This document shows, piece after piece, positions 25,860 to 33,730 of a stretch of DNA of 64,000 nt (the stretch's first letter is position 1; every line of letters begins with the position of its first letter). The notes beneath the pieces were generated by a model that worked only from the letters and a program-made list of their open reading frames with translations, did no database searches and was not told where the DNA came from. The stretch covers positions 3,224,001 to 3,288,000 of the forward strand of contig OZ244147.1 in assembly GCA_965216105.1 (NCBI GenBank). Direction: 5' to 3'. The translations under genes were made by a program, and so were the position numbers. This DNA is from JAALLB01 sp017643495 (GTDB lineage Bacteria; Pseudomonadota; Alphaproteobacteria; Rhizobiales; Rhizobiaceae).

Positions 25860-26668
25860 CGCAGGTAAATTTCGGCAAACGTTCCCCGGTCATTGATACG
25901 GGACAGGGCGTAATTCATTGCCTCTACGAGTTCCGGCTTGTCATCGGGAAGCGCAATGGCCATTCCGTTACCGAAAAACTCGCGAGACAGGTAAGGGCCG
26001 TCGAGAAATTCGCAACAATCGCCAGCCGAAGCAGATGACAGCCAGAAAGACAGCGATACCGCGTCTGAAAACACCGCATCTACATCACCAGACGTGAGCG
26101 CATCAAGCGCTTCGGCACGTGTGGCAAAGCTGGTGGCAGTGCGATTGGCAAATATGTTGGAAAAATAGGCTGCATGAGCGGAATTCTCGACCACGCCGAT
26201 CTTTTTGCGGAACAGAGCGTCATAAGCAGGAGGTGAAAATTCGCCATCTTTTCGAACAACAAACCGGGCAGGTATATGCAGGTAAGGACGTGAAAAATCC
26301 AATTTTTGCCGTGCATCGGAAGTCACCGCCAGTCCCGCGATAATCGCCTCACCCTGCTCTTTTTCAAGAGCTTCAACCAGATCATCCCAGGGAATCGCCT
26401 GAATTTCACAGCGGTTCAAGATGTCGAGTTCTTTACAGATCGCGCGAGCCAAATCCACATGGAAACCCGCCAATTGCTTCTGCCTGTCAACGAAATTGAA
26501 CGGCGGGAAATCGGTAGTCGTGAGAAACCGCATGCGCGGCAGGCGTGAAAGGTCAGGCTTTGTAAAGCGCTCATTGTTATCCCAAAAATTGGGGATCGTG
26601 ACTTCCTGCGCAGAAGCCAGGGGGGCAAAGAGCAGAAAGGCGGCCAGTGCAGCAAGAGGGAATTTCAC
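25835..26668 (-). CDS. Periplasmic solute-binding protein, family 3 (orphan)
   Basis: This 277-residue protein has a signal peptide (LAALAAFLLFAPLASAQE) and the bacterial solute-binding family 3 fold. It begins RFLTTTDFPPFNFVDRQKQLAGFHVDLARAI (given in two parts in the sequence from about residue 48) and continues with SRPYLHIPARFVV and SGDVDAVFSDAVSL. Such proteins deliver polar amino acids or similar ligands to ABC permeases, but no permease or ATPase gene is adjacent, so it is an orphan. Binding specificity is unknown. Expression is probably from its own promoter in the 123-base gap to the divergent glycosyltransferase gene. Confidence 0.87.
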   Translation of the reverse strand: MKFPLAALAAFLLFAPLASAQEVTIPNFWDNNERFTKPDLSRLPRMRFLTTTDFPPFNFVDRQKQLAGFHVDLARAICKELDILNRCEIQAIPWDDLVEALEKEQGEAIIAGLAVTSDARQKLDFSRPYLHIPARFVVRKDGEFSPPAYDALFRKKIGVVENSAHAAYFSNIFANRTATSFATRAEALDALTSGDVDAVFSDAVSLSFWLSSASAGDCCEFLDGPYLSREFFGNGMAIALPDDKPELVEAMNYALSRINDRGTFAEIYLRYFPVGLF

Positions 26669-26791
26669 AAGACCTCCAGAAACCTATTTGTAAAAACGGT
26701 TGATTCAAATGACTTTGCAAAGCCCGCGTGATTGTTTACGCTGGCCGTGTGTGGAACTTTTAGCAGATGATGCAGCGGCTATAAACATGCC

Positions 26792-28720
26792 TTGCGCATC
26801 TGCCGGGCTGGTGGGGCTGGCTCTGTGGGACGTGTGGAGAGAATTACGCGTGATCCGTGTGATCACGTCGGTGGTGTTCGTGTGGGACAACCACCTGCTG
26901 AACTTCTGGTACTGAACCGCCTCGGTATCGGATACCCTTACATATTGGCTGCATGGAAAGTATCGCAGAAACTTGGCTGTGAGCCGATTGACGTTCTGAT
27001 CATCACCCGGGTTGTCTCGCGGGAACTCTGGCAAGAAGCACAATTGCTACTCGCGCAGGAGCGGCGCATGGCGCTTGCTGCGCGAATGCAGCGTGAGCAC
27101 CTTCTTGACCAGGCCATCAACAATCTTCACAGGCACAGGCCGCAATACTCGGCTTGCAAGAGCTTCGCAACCAGCCAGCTGTTGCGATTTTCCTTTTATG
27201 CAATCCTGATTTTGACGTGCTTTCATTTCTGGTTTTTGGCCACTTTCAAATTACTGTTTTCCATACTCACCCTGTTCTACTCGGCCGTGATCGTGATGCG
27301 CGGGTTTGTGATAGCCGGTGTTCGGACACCGCATAACAGGTTGAATGGAGGCACAATTGCGGATGATGCAGATTTGCCAATCTATACGGCCCTGGTTGCA
27401 CTCCATGACGAAGAAGCCCAGATTGATCAACTGCTCAGGCACCTCTATCAACTGGACTGGCCCAAGAACAAGCTGGACATCAAGCTGATTTGTGAAGCCG
27501 ATGATTTGTCCACCCTCGATGCAATCAACCGGTACAAGCTGCCAGCCTGTTTTGAAGTCGTGGTCGTCCCGCCTGCACTGCCCCGGACCAAGCCGAAAGC
27601 ACTCAACTATGCACTCCCCTTTGTGAAAGGCGAATACATTGTCTTGTATGATGCTGAAGACCGCCCTGCCCCAGGCCAGTTGCGGGAGGCACATGCCCGG
27701 TTCAGCCAGGGTGGACCCTCTCTTGCATGCGTCCAAGCGCCCCTATTAATCCACAATCACTCCCAGAACTGGCTTACTGCCATGTTCTCGATTGAATACC
27801 TGACGCTGTTCACCGGCATACTGCCAGTACTGGCAAAATGGAAAGTCCCGATCCCGCTCGGCGGCACGTCAAACCATTTCAAAGCATCAATTCTCAAGGA
27901 TGTAGGAGGATGGGACCCGTACAATGTAACAGAGGATGCAGATCTGGGCATTCGCATTTTCCGAGAGGGCTATCACACCGAAACCATAACTACGCCCACA
28001 TTTGAAGAGGCCCCACCCACACTTGCAGCATGGACAGGACAACGAACCCGATGGATCAAGGGATGGATGCAGACCCTTCTGGTCCATGGGCGAAATCCGC
28101 TTGAATTCTGCCGTGATCTCGGACTGAGAAATCTACTGGCCTATCATCTTGTGCTGACTTCTCTTGTCGTTTCAGCGCTGCTTCACCCTTTGCTGGTCTT
28201 TTTCTTTTGCATCACCCTGTTTGATCTTCCGGGAAGCCTTTCAAACCGGTTTGACGGATTTTTCCTGACGACGTCGGTTTTCAACCTCGTCGGGGGCTAT
28301 ACCACTTATGGCCTGCTTGCCTTGCTGGTGCTGCGATCAGCGGGGCAAAACCATCTTGCCGCATTACTCATTACCCTGCCAGCATACTGGATGCTGATTT
28401 CTGTGGCTGCCTGGAAGGCAGTCGTTCAACTCATTTTGAAGCCCCATCACTGGGAAAAGACGCCACACGGTTTGGCAAGTGAAGAATTTCATATTACAGA
28501 TCATCAAGCTGCCATTTTTGGACGGCTTGATTTCCAGGATGATGAACATGAAGTCCCCATTCACAAAACCAGCCTTACTTTTCGCCAGCCTGATCGCATT
28601 TCTGGCAGCAGGCGGAACAGGCATGACCCAGCAGGCCTGGGCGGCATGCGACGACGAAGCCAGTGCCGGAGTGGACTGGCAGGATTGCCGCAAGCGCAAC
28701 CTGATCATGACCGATTTTGA
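26792..28720 (+). CDS. Glycosyltransferase family 2 membrane protein, C-terminus running into next gene
   Basis: This is a processive-type GT2 enzyme of about 640 residues. It has an N-terminal cytosolic domain (about residues 1 to 120), two membrane helices, a catalytic domain with LYDAEDRPAPGQL (DxD equivalent), NVTEDADLGIRI and GQRTRWIKGW (QxxRW), then further helices. The start is uncertain: TTG at 26792 is the longest form, and GTG codons downstream are possible. The last 58 or so codons overlap the pentapeptide gene out of frame and are not family-like. A natural end would be near KTPHGLASEE, so the stop may have been lost by mutation or frameshift. The product polysaccharide is unknown. 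Confidence 0.8.
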   Translation: MRICRAGGAGSVGRVERITRDPCDHVGGVRVGQPPAELLVLNRLGIGYPYILAAWKVSQKLGCEPIDVLIITRVVSRELWQEAQLLLAQERRMALAARMQREHLLDQAINNLHRHRPQYSACKSFATSQLLRFSFYAILILTCFHFWFLATFKLLFSILTLFYSAVIVMRGFVIAGVRTPHNRLNGGTIADDADLPIYTALVALHDEEAQIDQLLRHLYQLDWPKNKLDIKLICEADDLSTLDAINRYKLPACFEVVVVPPALPRTKPKALNYALPFVKGEYIVLYDAEDRPAPGQLREAHARFSQGGPSLACVQAPLLIHNHSQNWLTAMFSIEYLTLFTGILPVLAKWKVPIPLGGTSNHFKASILKDVGGWDPYNVTEDADLGIRIFREGYHTETITTPTFEEAPPTLAAWTGQRTRWIKGWMQTLLVHGRNPLEFCRDLGLRNLLAYHLVLTSLVVSALLHPLLVFFFCITLFDLPGSLSNRFDGFFLTTSVFNLVGGYTTYGLLALLVLRSAGQNHLAALLITLPAYWMLISVAAWKAVVQLILKPHHWEKTPHGLASEEFHITDHQAAIFGRLDFQDDEHEVPIHKTSLTFRQPDRISGSRRNRHDPAGLGGMRRRSQCRSGLAGLPQAQPDHDRF

Positions 28721-29270
28721 CTTCACTGGCGCGAATTTCAGCCGGGCTGATCTGTCTTCATCTGATCTTCGCGGTACGACCCTTGATGACGCAAAATTCT
28801 TCAAGTCCAACCTTGTTCGTGCATCCCTGAAAGGCTCCAGCGCCAAGAATGCCGATTTTTCCGGCGTAACGGCCTCCCGTACGGATTTCGGAGATCTCAA
28901 CCTCACAGGTGCGAATTTCGAGAAATCCGAAATCATACGATCAAGTTTTTCCGGTTCCACCCTTCATGGCGTTGACATGTCGAAATCCGACCTGTTTCGC
29001 GCAGATTTCCGGAATGCAAAACTATCCGGAGTGGATCTCGGTTTTTCCAGCCTTGCCCGTGCGGACTTCAGGGGCGTTACACTGGAAAATGAAAATTCAA
29101 TGGCCGGAGCGTATTTTTACCGCACACGACTGGAAGGGGTCGACCTCTCCAATGTACAGGGTATCGCACAATGGCAAATTGACATGGCTTGTGGAGACGC
29201 CGAAACGGTTTTGCCTGAAGGGCTGAACCGGCCCGAGGACTGGAAATGTGCCGACGGCGATGATGAATAA
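28548..29270 (+). CDS. Exported pentapeptide-repeat protein
   Basis: This 240-residue protein has a signal peptide (FASLIAFLAAGGTG then AWAACDDE) followed by some 25 pentapeptide repeats of the A(D/N)LxX type, such as ANFSRADLSSSDLRG, LTGANFEKS and MSKSDLFRADFRNAKLSG, forming a right-handed beta helix. It ends with a short acidic tail. The preferred start is ATG 28548, preceded by CAGGATG; ATG codons at 28539 and 28542 are alternatives. It lies inside the 3' end of the glycosyltransferase frame, so they may be co-transcribed. The function is unknown. Confidence 0.8.
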   Translation: MKSPFTKPALLFASLIAFLAAGGTGMTQQAWAACDDEASAGVDWQDCRKRNLIMTDFDFTGANFSRADLSSSDLRGTTLDDAKFFKSNLVRASLKGSSAKNADFSGVTASRTDFGDLNLTGANFEKSEIIRSSFSGSTLHGVDMSKSDLFRADFRNAKLSGVDLGFSSLARADFRGVTLENENSMAGAYFYRTRLEGVDLSNVQGIAQWQIDMACGDAETVLPEGLNRPEDWKCADGDDE

Positions 29271-30362
29271 TCAGCTCTTGAAATGTTTGGAGAGCTTGAG
29301 TCCCTGCGCCTGGTAATTTGACCCCATACCGCTGCCATACAGCATGGCCGGACGTTCCATCATGTGTTCATATACCAGTCGTCCGACCAGTTGCCCGTGT
29401 TCCAGAATGAACGGAACTTCGTGGCTGCGCACTTCAAGCACCCCGCGGGCACCCTCGCCTCCGGCATGGACATGACCAAAGCCGGGATCAAAGAAACCGG
29501 CATAATGCACCCGAAATTCCCCAACGAGCGGATCGAACGGCACCATTTCGGCCGCGTAAAGTGGAGGCACGTGTACTGCTTCGTTTGAAACCAGTATGTA
29601 AAATTCGTCCGGATCCAGCACGAGATCACGCGATCCGTGGTTGTAGATAGGCTCCCAGAAATCCAGAATCCTGTGAGCAGCCTTCTTGTCCACATCCACC
29701 AGCCCGGTATGCCGCTTGCCGCGATAGCCAACCAGCCCGTTTTCATCACCACTCAGGTCGATTGACAGCCCGATACCGCCATTGTGAATGTTGGGAGAAG
29801 CAGTAGCCACCAATGTCTCTGCATCATGCAGGTCCAGCAGTTCCTTGTCACCAAGCACTGTCTGGCCCTTTCGAAAACGTATCTGAGAGAGACGGGAGCC
29901 GGTTCTGACTACGACGGGAAACGTACTCGGACTGATCTCCAGATAGAGCGGGCCACGGTAGCCGGCGGGAATCTGGTCAAAAGCCTGACTTTCGTCAACA
30001 ATAACACGCGTGAAGATATCAAGCCTGCCGGTTGAACTCTTCGGGTTTGCGGAAGCCTCAACATCTTTCGGCAATGTCAGACGCTCAAGCAACGGCACCA
30101 GATAAACGCATCCGGTTTCAAGTATTGCACCCTTGGTCAGATCCAGTTCATGCAACTGGAAGCGTTCGAGTTTGCCGGATACCTTGTTTCCCTTTCCTGG
30201 CAAAAAGGACGCCCTGATACGGAATGCCTTGGTGCCAAGACGCAGATCAAGGCTGGCTGGCTGTATCTGATCCTTGTCGAAATCACGTTCGGGCACAATC
30301 GCACCCTGGTCATGGAGCGCCTTGATGGCGTTGTCAGACAAAATGCCGGTTTCGCGGGTCAT
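29271..30362 (-). CDS. dcd: dCTP deaminase, double-length form
   Basis: This enzyme deaminates dCTP to dUTP for thymidylate synthesis. At 363 residues it is about twice the usual length and contains two dUTPase-like beta barrels. The first has ANPKSSTGRLDIFTR and GPLYLEISPSTFPVVVR with the presumed catalytic glutamate. The second has GFFDPGFGHVHAGGEGARGV and EVPFILEHGQLVGRLVYEHM. This long form is typical of alphaproteobacteria. I chose ATG 30362 (MTRETGILSDNAI) over an upstream TTG at 30383. It is divergent from the metZ riboswitch region. Confidence 0.88.
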   Translation of the reverse strand: MTRETGILSDNAIKALHDQGAIVPERDFDKDQIQPASLDLRLGTKAFRIRASFLPGKGNKVSGKLERFQLHELDLTKGAILETGCVYLVPLLERLTLPKDVEASANPKSSTGRLDIFTRVIVDESQAFDQIPAGYRGPLYLEISPSTFPVVVRTGSRLSQIRFRKGQTVLGDKELLDLHDAETLVATASPNIHNGGIGLSIDLSGDENGLVGYRGKRHTGLVDVDKKAAHRILDFWEPIYNHGSRDLVLDPDEFYILVSNEAVHVPPLYAAEMVPFDPLVGEFRVHYAGFFDPGFGHVHAGGEGARGVLEVRSHEVPFILEHGQLVGRLVYEHMMERPAMLYGSGMGSNYQAQGLKLSKHFKS

Positions 30363-30476
30363 ATTGGTCTTTTCGGCTTTCAAACGGGTTGCGGCCTACA
30401 AATAACCGCTTGTTCGATTGACGCCTAGGGCCAGTTGGATTAAACCACACAAATGTGCGGGGTTACCATCCCGGCA

Positions 30477-30531
30477 TTCGTGGTGATTTGGCCGGTCGGC
30501 TTGCAGCCACGTAAAAAAAGTCGCTAAAGGG
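30477..30531 (+). promoter_or_regulatory. SAM-II riboswitch upstream of metZ
   Basis: The segment has the conserved features of the SAM-II (metA motif) aptamer of alphaproteobacteria. A P1 stem CGTGG (30479 to 30483) pairs with CCACG (30507 to 30511). GTGATTTG follows the 5' strand, GGCTTGCAG precedes the 3' strand, and a purine-rich joining strand leads to the conserved GTCGCTAAA (30520 to 30528) that closes the pseudoknot. It senses S-adenosylmethionine and lowers methionine-gene expression. It lies about 80 bases before the metZ start, further than in the simplest cases. Confidence 0.92.
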
Positions 30532-30561
30532 CCGAATTTTGCGGGAAACAGCAAAGCCGGG

Positions 30562-30596
30562 AATCCAGAAGCGACTTCGCATTCTGGATTTTTTGT
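30562..30596 (+). terminator. Terminator-like hairpin in the metZ leader, after SAM-II
   Basis: The arms AATCCAGAA (30562 to 30570) and TTCTGGATT (30582 to 30590) form a nine-pair stem, with a possible inner GCG/CGC pairing, followed by a run of T residues. It lies between the riboswitch and the metZ ribosome-binding site (GGAG at 30601), so it would act as an attenuator rather than an end-of-gene terminator. Confidence 0.75.
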
Positions 30597-30611
30597 TTGT
30601 GGAGTTGAAAA

Positions 30612-31799
30612 ATGAAAAAACGGGACGATTGGCGGGCGGATACCAGACTGGTTCATGGCGGCACTACGCGCAGCCAGTTTGGGGAAACTTCCGAGGCCCT
30701 GTACCTGACACAAGGCTATCTGTACGAAACAGCGGAAAGTGCTGAAGCCCGCTTCAAGGGAGATGAAGAAGGCTATATCTATTCACGCTATGCCAATCCG
30801 ACCGTCTCCATGTTCGAGGAACGCATGTGTCTGCTCGAAGGTGCAGAGCAGGCGCGGGGCACTGCATCCGGCATGGCTGCAGTCGCTGCTGCGATTGGAT
30901 GCCAGGTAAAGTCCGGGGACCACATCGTCGCAGCCCGTGCCCTTTTCGGCTCCTGCCGTTGGGTTGTTGAAACACTGATGCCGCGTTACGGGGTGGAGTG
31001 CACCCTTGTTGATGGCAGAGACCTGAATGCCTGGAAAGCGGCAACGCGCCCCGAAACCAAGGTGTATTTCCTGGAAAGCCCCACCAATCCGACCCTGGAA
31101 CTGGTGGATATACAGGCGGTTGCAGATCTTGCCCACGAGAATGGCGCGCGCCTTGTCGTGGACAATGTTTTCGCCACCCCGATCTTCCAGCGGCCAATGA
31201 AGTTGGGCGCCGACATTGTCGTCTATTCGGCCACCAAGCACATTGACGGTCAGGGAAGATGCCTTGGAGGGGTTATTCTTGGCAGCGAGGAATGGATCAA
31301 TGAGGACCTGCACGACTATTACCGTCATACAGGCCCCAGTCTCAGCCCCTTCAACGCCTGGACCTTGCTGAAAGGCCTTGAAACACTGACCGTACGCGTG
31401 GAACGCCAAACTGCCAGCGCCGAAGCTGTGACGAGCTATCTGGACGGCAAAAAGGGGATCAGCCAACTGATCTATCCCGGCCATTCCGGGCATCCCCAGG
31501 CCGATCTTGCCGCTCGCCAGATGGACAAGGGTTCAACACTGGTCGCCTTTGAACTGGAAGGGGGCAAGGACTCCGCATTCCGTTTCATCAATGCGCTTGA
31601 AACCGTGTCAATCTCCAACAATCTGGGGGATGCCAAGAGCCTTATTACCCACCCTGCCACTACCACGCACCGCAACCTCTCCGAAGAGGACCGGGCAGAT
31701 GTCGGCATCAGCGACGGATTATTGCGACTTTCACTGGGTCTGGAACACCCTGATGATCTCGTTGAAGATGTCGCCCGGGCACTTGAAGCGGCGCTATAG
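30612..31799 (+). CDS. metZ: O-succinylhomoserine sulfhydrylase
   Basis: This PLP enzyme makes homocysteine from O-succinylhomoserine and sulfide in methionine synthesis. It has 395 residues of the Cys/Met metabolism family: SRYANPTVSMFEERM, GTASGMAAVAAA, LVVDNVFATP and the Schiff-base lysine in VVYSATKHIDGQGR (about residue 211). The C-terminal LSLGLEHPDDLVEDVARAL is conserved. ATG 30612 follows TGGAG by eight bases. The SAM-II riboswitch in the leader confirms the methionine role and shows feedback by SAM. Confidence 0.94.
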   Translation: MKKRDDWRADTRLVHGGTTRSQFGETSEALYLTQGYLYETAESAEARFKGDEEGYIYSRYANPTVSMFEERMCLLEGAEQARGTASGMAAVAAAIGCQVKSGDHIVAARALFGSCRWVVETLMPRYGVECTLVDGRDLNAWKAATRPETKVYFLESPTNPTLELVDIQAVADLAHENGARLVVDNVFATPIFQRPMKLGADIVVYSATKHIDGQGRCLGGVILGSEEWINEDLHDYYRHTGPSLSPFNAWTLLKGLETLTVRVERQTASAEAVTSYLDGKKGISQLIYPGHSGHPQADLAARQMDKGSTLVAFELEGGKDSAFRFINALETVSISNNLGDAKSLITHPATTTHRNLSEEDRADVGISDGLLRLSLGLEHPDDLVEDVARALEAAL

Positions 31800-31857
31800 G
31801 AGGCAGTCAAAAACTGTGTTAGGTGTTTCGCACTGATCCGTGCGAAAGAGTTCTTGC

Positions 31858-32250
31858 ATGTTCAACGCGACGACCAAAGGTATCTCCGTTACCGTGATGC
31901 CGGTTTATATCGATGAGCGCTCGGAACCCGCAGAATCCCGTTACTTCTGGGCCTATCGTGTCATGATTGAGAACAATAGCGGTGAAGAGGCGCAACTTGT
32001 TTCCCGCTATTGGCGAATCACCGACAGCAATGGGCATGTGGAAGAGGTTGAGGGAGAAGGTGTGGTTGGCGAACAACCGCGCATAGCTGCTGGAGACAGT
32101 TACTCCTACACTAGCGGCTGTCCTTTGCGCACGCCTTCCGGCATCATGTCCGGACGGTACACGATGCGCAATCGAAGCCGGGGATATTTCGAGGTTGAGA
32201 TTCCGGCATTTCCACTCGACCTCCCGGACAATGACCCGGTTCTGAACTGA
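31858..32250 (+). CDS. apaG: ApaG
   Basis: This 130-residue protein has the ApaG fibronectin-III-like fold, with RYFWAYRVMIENNSGEEAQL, LVSRYWRITDSNG, VVGEQPRIAAGDSYSYTSG and GIMSGRYTM as the conserved core. The precise function is unsettled; loss affects diadenosine tetraphosphate and Co2+ phenotypes in enterics. The start at 31858 is within a longer open frame. Its stop overlaps the trkH start, so the two are coupled, which is unusual in function but common in the order. Confidence 0.92.
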   Translation: MFNATTKGISVTVMPVYIDERSEPAESRYFWAYRVMIENNSGEEAQLVSRYWRITDSNGHVEEVEGEGVVGEQPRIAAGDSYSYTSGCPLRTPSGIMSGRYTMRNRSRGYFEVEIPAFPLDLPDNDPVLN

Positions 32251-33704
32251 TGATCATCAACATACGGCCCATTTTCCTTACGGTTGGCATCCTGCTGACA
32301 ACGCTGGGTGTGGCAATGCTGCTGCCGACGATTGCCGATCTTGTTGTGGGCAATGAGGACTGGGAGGTTTTTGCCTTCACCGGCACGATAACCACCCTGA
32401 TCGGTGTGGGGCTTTATTCCGGCGCACAAGGCACCCGGGAACTGTTGAGCACACGCGAAGCATTCATAATGACCAGCGTGGCGTGGCTTGTCCTGTCATT
32501 GTTCGGCGCAATTCCGTATCTTCTGTCGGGAGTGGTTCCCACTTTTACCGATGCAGTTTTTGAATCCATGTCAGCCATCACGACTACCGGTTCCACTGTC
32601 ATAACCGGGCTAGACAATGCGCCTCCCGGCATCCTGCTCTGGCGTGGCATCCAGCAATGGCTTGGCGGGCTTGGCATTATCGTGATGGCGGTGGCGGTGC
32701 TGCCAATGCTTCAGGTTGGTGGCATGCAGCTCTTCAAGGTGGAAGCGTTTGACACCGCGGAAAAAATCATGCCCCGCGCTCGCCAGATTTCCGGTTCGCT
32801 GACACTTGTTTTCATCGTCATCACCCTGATGTGCATTCTGGCCTATCTTTTTGCCGGCATGAGTTTTCTTGATGCCACAGTACACGGCATGACCACGGTT
32901 GCGACTGGTGGCTTTTCAACCAAGGACGCATCAATGGGATATTTCGACGGGCATCTGGTAGACGTCATAGCCATCTTCTTCATGATTCTCGGCTCGATAC
33001 CATTCATCCTTTATGTGCAAGCCTACCAGGGCCGACCGTCAAAGCTGTGGCGCAACTCACAGGTGAAGGCATTCCTCACTGTGCTGGGCTTCCTGACCAT
33101 GGTTGCGTGGTTGATGCACCCGGGCCCCGGTCCGGAAGGTGATCCCTATCTGCCGATCGTGCAGGCAGCGTTCAACGTTACCTCGATCGTTACGGGAACC
33201 GGATATGCCAATGCCGATTACGGGACATGGGCACCGGGCTCCACCACATTCTTCTTCTGCATAATGTTCATTGGGGGCTGTGCCGGATCGACATCCTGCG
33301 GCATCAAGATCTTCCGGTTCCAGGTCATGTTCGAAGCCATCAAGCAGCACCTGAGCAAGATCTTTTATCCCAACGGCATATTTGTGATGCGTTTCAACGG
33401 GAACATTATCGAGGACCAGGTAGCTTCTGCCGTGATGAACTTCTTTGCCGTCTACTTCATGATCTTCGGCATCATCGCCATTTTGCTAAACCTGACGGGC
33501 CTCGATTTTCTGACCGCCATGTCTGCTGCAGGAACCTCAATATCAAATGTCGGCCCGGGCCTTGGCCCGCTGATTGGCCCCTCTTCAACCTTTCAGGAAC
33601 TGAACGATCCCGCCAAATGGATACTCACGGCGGCGATGCTTGTTGGGCGACTGGAACTGTTCACCGTTCTCGTCATCTTCATGCCGCGCTTCTGGCGTGC
33701 CTGA
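32250..33704 (+). CDS. trkH: TrkH-family potassium transporter
   Basis: This 484-residue membrane protein has four membrane-pore-membrane units. The selectivity-filter loops are TTGSTVITG, TTVATGGFSTKD, IVTGTGYANADYG and AAGTSISNVGPGLG. It carries potassium across the inner membrane, normally with a cytosolic NAD-binding TrkA subunit, which is not in this window. Its start overlaps the apaG stop (TGATG). It ends 26 bases from the convergent RND gene. Confidence 0.92.
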   Translation: MIINIRPIFLTVGILLTTLGVAMLLPTIADLVVGNEDWEVFAFTGTITTLIGVGLYSGAQGTRELLSTREAFIMTSVAWLVLSLFGAIPYLLSGVVPTFTDAVFESMSAITTTGSTVITGLDNAPPGILLWRGIQQWLGGLGIIVMAVAVLPMLQVGGMQLFKVEAFDTAEKIMPRARQISGSLTLVFIVITLMCILAYLFAGMSFLDATVHGMTTVATGGFSTKDASMGYFDGHLVDVIAIFFMILGSIPFILYVQAYQGRPSKLWRNSQVKAFLTVLGFLTMVAWLMHPGPGPEGDPYLPIVQAAFNVTSIVTGTGYANADYGTWAPGSTTFFFCIMFIGGCAGSTSCGIKIFRFQVMFEAIKQHLSKIFYPNGIFVMRFNGNIIEDQVASAVMNFFAVYFMIFGIIAILLNLTGLDFLTAMSAAGTSISNVGPGLGPLIGPSSTFQELNDPAKWILTAAMLVGRLELFTVLVIFMPRFWRA

Positions 33705-33730
33705 CAGATAAAACCGCTTTTGCAGAAAAA

